Shown piece by piece: positions 57,770 to 64,000 of a stretch of 64,000 bases of DNA. The translations under genes were made by a program, and so were the position numbers. The stretch is from Blasia pusilla (Eukaryota > Marchantiophyta > Marchantiopsida > Blasiales). Each line of letters begins with the position of its first letter. Position 1 is the stretch's first letter. Under the pieces are notes generated by a model that was given only the letters and a program-made list of their open reading frames with translations, ran no database searches and was not told where the DNA came from. The DNA lies in NCBI GenBank assembly GCA_050084515.1, contig CM114272.1:38502001-38566000 (forward strand). Reading direction: 5' to 3'.

Positions 57770-58480
57770 CCCGAATCTGGTAAAACGATCAAATTTTTTC
57801 AGCCCCCAAAAACCTTGTATAGTTCTTATTTATATCTCCTAATGCCATTCCATCCTGCTTTGAAAGTGGATCCACACATCCGGTTTGTCTCCAAGAGTCA
57901 ATCAACCTCAACGACCGAATCCCATTTGAACTCTACGTATGGTGGGAAGTTCTAGCAATAGAGGGATTTTGAAATAAAACATTCACTGATTTTGCAAAAG
58001 GTACTTCAACTCGAATTTGGGACGTCCCTCGAAACCTACGCATAATTTCATCATCCAAATCAATCACCGGATTATTTCCCCACCAATGTGGTTAATACGT
58101 CTTTCAGGTCTCAAGAGAGGAGCTCTTACAATCAGATGGGGGACGCACCAAACTTGAAAGTCCCCACCCACGTCTTTCTCGAGAGGAGTTTCACTACGCA
58201 ATTACAATTACTCATCCCCAAATCTAACAACGGCTCTAACATAGAGCTCATAAATCGAAGAGCCCTTTCCCTTAGTTACACCTTTTGTGAGGAAGATGTG
58301 GGAGGCTGCAGATTGTAGCATTGGTCTTGCTTGGTCTTGTTGGCATGCCTCAACGAGAGATGTTTTTTGACATGTTTTTTATGACCTCCAAGAGGAATGG
58401 ACCCTCTAAGCTCCGCTTCTGTTGGGGCAGAGGGCATTTTCGTGAATGTTAAGTCCCTGCACACGAAAACTTATCAATTG
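57770..58480 (-). other. Diverged segment of MULE copy 2
   Basis: Between the SWIM-side frame and the array. One frame (58464-58276) contains MPSAPTEAELRGSIPLGGHK and a basic stretch. Probably coding in the ancestor, now broken. Not present in copy 1. Confidence 0.4.
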
Positions 58481-58499
58481 ATGGAGGGAACGCCTAAGT

Positions 58500-59110
58500 G
58501 TTCAATGTTTACAACCCGTCAGAATCCGACAGATTGCAAGATTACTTTTTCTCGCTTTAAGTAACTTGCAACCCGTCTGATTCCGACGATTTGTAAGATG
58601 AACTTTTTTCTCAAAAAAGTAACTTGCAACCCGTCGGATTCCCATGGGTTGCAAGATGAACACTTTTCGTAAAAAAGTAACTTGCAACCCGTTGAATTCG
58701 GATGGGTTGGTTGCAAGATGAAATTTTTTTGCAAACTAGTAACTTGCAACCCGTCAGATTCCGATAGGTTGCACGAGGAACTTTTTTCAGAACAAAATTG
58801 CAACCAGTTGGATTTCGACGGGTTGCAAGATGAGCTTTTTTCAAACAAAAAAAACTTGCAATTGGTTGGATTTTGACGAGTTGTATGATGAACTTTTTCA
58901 GAAAAAATTTGCAACCCGTCAGATTCTGACGGTTTGCAAGATGAACTTTTTTCGCAAAAAAGTAGCTCGTAACCCGTCGGATTCCGACGAGTTGCAAGCC
59001 GTTGGATTCGAACATTCCGCAATTTGATGCAACCTGTCGGTTTCGACGGGTTGCTTTACCTACCTAATTTGCAGCTTGTACGATTCCGACGGGTTGCAAC
59101 CTTACACTTG
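58500..59110. repeat. Palindrome array in MULE copy 2
   Basis: Eleven units begin at about 58511, 58568, 58626, 58684, 58746, 58800, 58858, 58911, 58967, 59029 and 59071; most spacings are 53-62 bp. Cores are GCAACCCGTCGGATTCC with an inverse half. The spacer is a second, weak palindrome (GATGAACTTTTTT ... AAAAAAGTAACTT). The array lies immediately after the transposase core, the same place as in copy 1. Confidence 0.92.
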
Positions 59111-59163
59111 AACCACATACTTGGAAAAAATGGAGAATTGCCGCATAAAGTTTTCCCATTGCC

Positions 59164-60262
59164 TCATACGGACGGTCCACCAACTGAGCCATGAACATAA
59201 CTCTTGGTATTTCCCCTCAATCGCATGCTTCTCCACCATACATGAAGCTCTTCATGGCACTCCATGGCTTGTTCCAAGGTTTTGCTATCCTTAGAATGTT
59301 GAAGTAGAGCTGCATGCTCTGTTCTCTTAGTCTCCTTGATGCATAATTTTGTGTAGCGAGTCACACACTGTTGCCAATGGAAAGCATCCGATCCTACCCT
59401 TTCCGATTGAACTTACCGCCCCTAGAACACTTTTGTGATCGCAATCCATCTCGGTTGGGCATTGTCTGCCATGAAGCCATATATTTCAAGAGGAGGTCTT
59501 TTGTTTCCCTCACCACCTCTAGTAAGATTAACCAACACATCTTCAAGATGCCAACATCTTCTGCTTTCACCTCACAAAAAAAGATGGTTTTGAGACCCTT
59601 CTCCACATGGTCGTAAACGTGTGCACCCATGATCAACCATCCATTTAACACCCTATAGCAAATCAAAGCTAACCGAGCTCCCAAATGGATCTTCTCCCTC
59701 CCTCATTCTGTCAATAAGATCTAGACGGGCCTGTAGTAGACATTTTGAAGACATAAGCTCTAGATCCCTCGCCTCCTTGGCCCATGGACTACCATCTCTG
59801 AATGTATGGAAACCGTGAGTTGGCCTTGATCCTGGAAATGGCATCCATCTCCGCGGTCTTTCCATCAAGTATTCGTATTTGACGCAATAAGTCCCTGAAG
59901 CTTTGAGGATCAGCCAAAAATGCAAGATTTTCCCACAATTGCTTCTCCTCAACTGCCATGATCTCCCCTTGGTCAGGAATACCTAGCAGTTGTTCACATA
60001 TTTCTGATGTAATTGTCAATTTGATCATTTCGGGCTTTGATCTTGGAGAGTTTATGTACACCTCAGCCACTTTCTTTGCCACATCTTCCTTGATGTGTCT
60101 CTGAATTGCACCCGTGACAGGAGGAGTGTGAGACCCAAAATGAATTGCTAGCCTTGTGTACTCGGACGTAGAACTATAGTCGTGCACTATGAAAAAAATT
60201 GTAAGTCGGACATGCTCTAACACATAAAAGGGAGGCTTGACAATGCGGACATCGATGGCCAC
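59164..60262 (-). pseudogene. MULE-like transposase core, copy 2
   Basis: Frame 60262-59789 has DYSSTSEYTRLAIHFGSHTP, AIQRHIKEDVAKKVAEVYIN, ICEQLLGIPDQGEI and LLRQIRILDGKTAEMDAISR. A further frame (59952-59653) ends the central region. Frame 59684-59394 has GARLALICYRVLNGWLIMG and VEKGLKTIFFCEVKAEDVG. Frame 59364-59164 has TRYTKLCIKETKRTEHAALL. The parts align with copy 1 in order, and the frames change several times. The H-x-H zinc pair (GSHTP instead of GSHTHP) has lost a His here. Confidence 0.5.
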
Positions 60263-60443
60263 CCGACAAGATGGTCGTACCCATGGCTTAAGGAGTTTCT
60301 GTATTTTTGGGAGGGAATTGGGAAGTATTCACAACTCCATTCCTCTCAAGGAAGGGGCATCCTGGACTTCTGCACTCCAAGGCTCCAACGCATTGGCGAC
60401 GAGACACAATCCTAGGACCACCTAGGATTGAAGCGCTCGTCCG

Positions 60444-61140
60444 CTACTGTGTGCACCATCGGTGACAGTCCAATTTTCGGTCCATACCCTTCAAGCGGCC
60501 TCCATATTTCTTTTGAGGAGGACCAACAAGTGGAAGCAACTCCAAAATGCAGTTTCCATCATACGTTGTTGGCAGTTCATCCATGATAATGTGCTTGAAC
60601 AGTTTCAAGGAAAGAGAAGAAAGCAACGAATTCCCCAAAACTTGAAGCACGAATGAGTAAGCAGATGTTTGGGTCAAACATGTTTCCAATAGATCTTGTG
60701 AGATCGATGACATCCTGGATGTCCAAAACTTCAACGGCGATGTTCCAAGCTTGTGAAATTGGAGTTGATGCTAGATCGGCCAAAGCAGCCGTGCCAAACG
60801 TGGAGCATGGAGCACTTGAAGGTTTCAGACCGTCTTCATGAGTCGTAGTGGTGATCAGAGGTAGGCCATAAACTCTGAATTGTCCATTGGAGTAGGGTAA
60901 GAGGTTCCGTACTTTGGAGCCTGCAATTTCCGGTTGGACTATTTCACCAATGACATCATCCATTCCATCAACCTTGACATCCTTGGATACAAAGATGGTT
61001 CCAATCTGGAGAAGAAATCGGAGTGAAAGGAAATGTTCTTCAAAAATTACATGAATGTCATCGGCTTGGGCTCGAATTATCTCCAATTGAGGAAGGCCTG
61101 CTGGATGACTGCCACATGTAAGCTTCATATAATTTTCCAT
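60444..61140 (-). pseudogene. N-terminal part of the MULE-like protein, copy 2
   Basis: The frame from 61140 starts MENYMKLTCGSHPAGLPQ and shares GTIFVSKDVKVDGMDD and YGLPL with copy 1. The second frame (60734-60444) shares SAYSF and LKLFKHIIMDELPTTYDGNC. The two frames overlap by 158 bp in +1 relation, exactly as in copy 1. The protein domain of this N-terminal part is unknown. Confidence 0.55.
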
Positions 61141-61194
61141 TTGGGTCAGACCAAGAATGATTGCCCAGATAGAGGAATAAGAATGAGAATGTTG

Positions 61195-61203
61195 AATTTA
61201 TAG
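61195..61203 (-). promoter_or_regulatory. TATA box of MULE-like element 2
   Basis: Minus-strand CTATAAATTCAACATTCTCATTC matches the copy 1 promoter. It lies about 55 bp upstream of the start codon at 61140. Confidence 0.6.
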
Positions 61204-61369
61204 TGAACAGAGTCCGTTAACATTCTGACAGAATATGTCTGACATGCAGTTGGTAGTTAGGTTGAACCATCGCCATGTGACTGGACCTGCCACAAATGAA
61301 TATTCAGACATCTTGGTTGATGACTAGTGGAAAAGGCTCTGCCAGGCTTCCTTCTACCCGTGGGAGCCG

Positions 61370-62010
61370 GACGGGTTGGAAGGTAGACTCAAGGAGAACT
61401 CCAACCCGTTAGAGTCCCACGAGTTGGAAACCCTAAGGAGGGATGTCGACGGAACAAACCCTAAACCCTGAACGCAGTTCGACAAGTTGAATTAAGTTTT
61501 GGTGGAACGGTATGACCCGTCGGACTCTGTTTGGTCATATTTCATGGGAAAGATCTGCCAGGGGTCCTTCAACCCGTCGGAGTCTGATGGATTGCAAAAT
61601 GAACGGACTCCAAATGGTGGTCCCCCCGGTCATATCCGTGCAACTCGTCAAAGTCCGACGGGTTGCACGAATCAGGCTGAATGGTCCCTGTACAACCGAT
61701 TAGAATCCTATGGGTTGCAAGTGACCCAGGCTGGATGGACCCCATGCAACCCGTCGGACCACGACGGGTTGCACGAAATGGGCAAGATGAATGCTCCATG
61801 TGCAACCTATCGGAGTCCGACGGGTTACACGAGACCCAGGCTGGATGGACCCCGTGCAACCCGTCGGGGTCTGATGGGTTGCAGGAAGTGGGCAGGATGG
61901 ACGGGTTGCATGGGTTACCGTAGAGTCCCAAGCATACCATCCAAGCATTGGAGTTGGAACCCGTCACGCTCCGACGGGTTGCAGGCAGCCCACGCGGAAC
62001 ATGCACCATA
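61370..62010. repeat. Palindrome array between MULE copy 2 and the ParB-like gene
   Basis: About nine units begin near 61376, 61401, 61516, 61569, 61639, 61691, 61745, 61802, 61856 and 61956. From 61691 the spacing is 54-57 bp, and a spacer word (GACCCAGGCTGGATGGACCC) recurs at 61724 and 61833. The palindrome core matches the other arrays. It lies between the divergent promoters at 61203 and 62077. Confidence 0.88.
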
Positions 62011-62076
62011 ACGGTCCCCCGTCATACACCAATGGTCCACCATCGCACCAACGGTCAAGTCCAACCGCTCTGAAAG

Positions 62077-62084
62077 TATATAAA
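62077..62084 (+). promoter_or_regulatory. TATA box of the ParB-like gene
   Basis: TATATAAA lies about 155 bp upstream of the first start codon (62234). Its position, with no other candidate near, supports a core promoter. Confidence 0.5.
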
Positions 62085-62233
62085 GACCAGTTTTGAGGCT
62101 TTTCACTTTTCCATTCTACGGTTTTCCGCGTTGCTTTCAACTGCCCTGTTCACACGACTAAGAAAACTGGCTTTCCAATTACTCAGACATTTCAATAGTT
62201 GGTCGTTGTCTATTCATTTGTGGGCTACAATAG

Positions 62234-63040
62234 TTGGAGGCGACGGCTCGGATTGAATCGATTTCCTCCATAGGTAACGACAATTCAAGACAAAACCCCT
62301 CGCGCAACGTTCGACTGTCGACTTCTTTCATGATGACTCAAAAAAAATCCCAAGCCAGCAAGGGCGGGAGCTTCTCTCCCAAGCCTGGTGAAACTCCATC
62401 TTCTGGTATGCAACGCACGGCCGCAGATGTACGGCAAGAGGAAATCGAGGAGCGCAAGCGGAAAACCGAGATGAGGAAGCAGGAAATGTTGGCGAAACTA
62501 GCTCTAGAGAAGCTCGCAAAGCAAGAGGAGAAGCGAGAAGCAAAATTGATCACGGATGTGGAGAAGGCCGAGAAGAAATGCATGGAGGTGGAGATCAAGC
62601 AGAAGAAGAGGAAGTACACCGCCTTCCAGAAAGCCGAATTGGCAAAATCCAAGAAGAAAAAGGCAGTGGCTGTAGAAGAAGAACCCGCCCAGCGCCCCAT
62701 CGAGAGTGTGGAAATGGAGGATGTCTCATCCATGAGGTCGAGTGGTCCAATGTAGGAGACCAATACCGATGAGCTTCCAGAGATCAACGCGGAAGCTGTT
62801 AGAACCTCGAGCGTCGAGATCATGGAGATCTCGGAAGGAGAAGGAGAAGAGTCTTTTGCATCCCAGAACCGTGTTGAAAAATTGAACCTCTTCGCAATTG
62901 AAGAGTTTCCAATAGACTTGCCAAATGAGGCTCCAAAGCAGCTCCTTGGACTTGACACGGACCCAATTTTTGAGCGGATAAGCTTTGTTCTATGTTCTCT
63001 GCACTGCAATTCTTCTAGTCGTTCTGAAAATTGGAATTGA
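62234..63040 (+). pseudogene. N-terminal coiled-coil exon of the ParB-like gene, copy 2
   Basis: The frame starts at 62234. A basic, charged helix runs from about residue 70 to 150 (QEEIEERKRKTEMRKQEML and onward), typical of a coiled coil, followed by an acidic C-terminal part. TAG at 62753-62755 interrupts the same frame, which continues (ISEGEGEESFAS and LPNEAPKQLLGL) to about 62980. A long antisense frame at 62338-63009 is a shadow of this Lys/Glu-rich stretch. The exon end is unresolved. Function unknown. Confidence 0.5.
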
Positions 63041-63060
63041 CAGTGGTGACATTCGCGCAG

Positions 63061-63533
63061 GTGGTGAAGCAGAAGGTACTGGTGGATGGCCTAAATGCGG
63101 TGAGGATTCCTCTCTGCCAACTCCAAACGACGGAATACGTCCGAGAAATCCAATTGAAGGAAGACATTGACAAGTTGAAGCAGTTCGTGGCAACAACTTT
63201 ATACATTGATAGCTTTCCACCTTTCTATGTTCAACCGTATGATGAGCATGGAACCCAGGCTTTGGTTACGGAGGAAGACCTGGAGAGTCTTGATGCTTTT
63301 TGAAGGTTGAGGGACGTGGAGTTCTGGAAGGTAGTGGCAAGAAACTAGTATATGTGGATGCAGAATTTGTACTTCTTCATATGGGATGGCAACCATCGAT
63401 TCAAGGCGTGGTCGCATTTTGCAGCGGAGCAACCAAACTCCCTTGAGGCTCACTTCTGTGTGAGGGTGGTGGTCCTCCATCCCTACACAAATCATATGGC
63501 CATGGTGGAGATTTCCATGCACTCCATGAACAC
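63061..63533 (+). pseudogene. ParB/sulfiredoxin-like exon, copy 2
   Basis: A 473-bp exon between an acceptor (ATTCGCGCAG, ending at 63060) and a GTAAGT donor at 63534. The same length and splice sites occur in copy 1 (346-818). The order IPLCQLQTTEYVREI, DIDKLKQFV, PPFYVQPYDEHG, WDGNHRFKAW and VVVLHPY parallels the ParB/Srx fold: a short N-terminal strand and helix, a strand with PxxV, and the conserved DGxHR-type motif followed by another strand. TGA at 63301 (Trp in copy 1) and a TAG at 63346-63348 break this copy. Confidence 0.6.
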
Positions 63534-63960
63534 GTAAGTATCCTAAAACTTTTTTCCTGAAAATGAACTGCTTTCAACTCGTCGAACTTCGACAAGTTGG
63601 TTCTTAGCAGTAATCGTTAACGATAGCTGCAACCCGTGGGAAGGCAACGGGTTGCAATAAAAAGAAATTGTTGTTGTATTTGCAATCCATTGGACTCCAA
63701 CGGATTGCATTTGGCTATCTGTTTAGTTTCCTGGCAACCCGTTGGAGTCTGAGGGGTGGCACAATCTCAAGTGTAGCCATCCCAGAAAGATAGGCCCTGG
63801 AACCCGTCAGAGTCTGACGGGTTGCAGATTCAGAAGGAGAGGGCTTGGTTTGAGTGGCCGATCATGCAACCCGTCGGACTCCAACGAGTTGCATGATTGG
63901 CCACTCAAACCACTCGGAATGAGTCTTGGTTGGGGTGGCTTTGCAACCCATTGGTTGTGT
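63534..63960. repeat. Palindrome array in the downstream intron of the ParB-like gene
   Basis: Units begin near 63574, 63629, 63682, 63734, 63799, 63866 and 63942. The unit at 63847-63911 is extended into a 65-bp hairpin. Directly follows the GTAAGT donor, as in copy 1. The array runs to near the window end. Confidence 0.9.
63847..63911. repeat. Extended 65-bp hairpin unit
   Basis: Two 32-nt arms with 29 matching positions around a single central base. The arms include GGTTTGAGTGGCC outside and the standard GCAACCCGTCGGA core inside. Compare with copy 1, where outer GGCCAATCAA is also inverted. Confidence 0.92.
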
Positions 63961-64000
63961 GGTGAAGCACCGTCACCTTCAAGCGGAGGGGCTTGCAGAA

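Larger units (their letters stand above)
56690..61270 (-). mobile_element. MULE-like DNA transposon, copy 2
   Basis: The inverted counterpart of 44600-48060: TATA box (61203-61195), ORF1 (61140-60577), second frame (60734-60444), zinc-binding region remnant (60270-60200), core (60262-59164), palindrome array (59110-58500), a 1-kb segment absent from copy 1 (58480-57407), SWIM module (57391-57113) and matching 3' sequence to about 56690. The extra segment suggests that copy 1 has a deletion there. No terminal inverted repeat was identified. Confidence 0.6.

Noticed and set aside
58511-59022. Open frames of 130-170 codons across the palindrome array, on both strands
   Set aside because: They arise because the repeat lacks stops in some frames; the translation is just the repeated motif.
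58500-59110. A CRISPR array (regular palindromic repeats with spacers)
   Set aside because: Spacers are similar to each other, repeats diverge strongly, there is no cas gene, and the setting is a eukaryotic genome with introns.
62338-63009. Long minus-strand open frame (223 codons) opposite the coiled-coil exon
   Set aside because: It is the antisense of a Lys/Glu-rich coiled coil, which tends to give long Ser/Phe/Leu-rich shadows. The plus strand has the TATA box and the downstream exon with splice sites.
1-64000. tRNA or rRNA genes
   Set aside because: I looked for tRNA B-box-like GGTTCGAATCC words and rRNA-like blocks and saw no convincing set; a covariance-model scan would be decisive.

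Overview
The window looks like nuclear DNA of a streptophyte green plant with a large, repeat-dominated genome. A charophyte alga such as Chara is my best guess, but nothing here proves it. The evidence is GT..AG introns with GTAAGT-type donors, TATA boxes, plant-type Ty3/gypsy and Ty1/copia elements, a tRNA-Arg-type primer site, and one apparently host gene of the green-lineage TRM1 family. There is no bacterial-style operon. Almost all of the 64 kb is transposons in various states of decay.

Layout: (1) 60-975, a fragment of a repeated gene family with a ParB/sulfiredoxin-like domain, with a palindrome array in its intron. (2) About 975-9636, Ty3/gypsy copy G1 (minus). (3) 9637-16217, a 0.5-kb inverted repeat enclosing a Helitron/Pif1-type helicase remnant and a 5'-truncated copia element. 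(4) 16218-16706, a sliver of a G1-type gypsy. (5) 16707-25362, gypsy copy G2 (plus). (6) 25363-27942, gypsy fragment G3 (plus), flanked by inverted LTR pieces. (7) 28500-31060, the integrase end and probable LTR of another gypsy family. (8) 31080-40752, gypsy copy G4 (minus), split by the LTR and primer site of a Tat/Ogre-like element at 32101-33975. (9) 42030-44290, decayed gypsy copy G5. (10) 44600-48060, MULE-like element 1 (plus). (11) 50249-52586, a TRM1-family tRNA guanine-26 dimethyltransferase gene (minus). (12) 53150-55250, 200-bp repeats around a solo-LTR-like block. (13) 56690-61270, MULE-like element 2 (minus). (14) 61370-63960, palindrome arrays around a second copy of the ParB-like gene.

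The most interesting system is the gypsy family G1-G5. Its order is gag, aspartic protease, C5 cytosine-DNA methyltransferase (DNMT3-like, motifs I, IV, VI, VIII, IX and X in order), reverse transcriptase, RNase H, integrase, and, where the 3' end survives, a C4HC3 PHD finger after the integrase. An element carrying both a DNA-methylation writer and a histone reader could direct its own chromatin state or insertion site. Many of its nonsense mutations are CAG to TAG, as expected if CHG-context cytosines were methylated and deaminated.

The second unusual feature is a short palindrome: GCAACCCGTCGGA, one base, then its reverse complement. It occurs about 40 times in five arrays with 42-67 bp spacing. 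The arrays sit at equivalent positions in both copies of two unrelated gene families, directly after a splice donor in the ParB-like gene and after the transposase core in the MULE-like elements.
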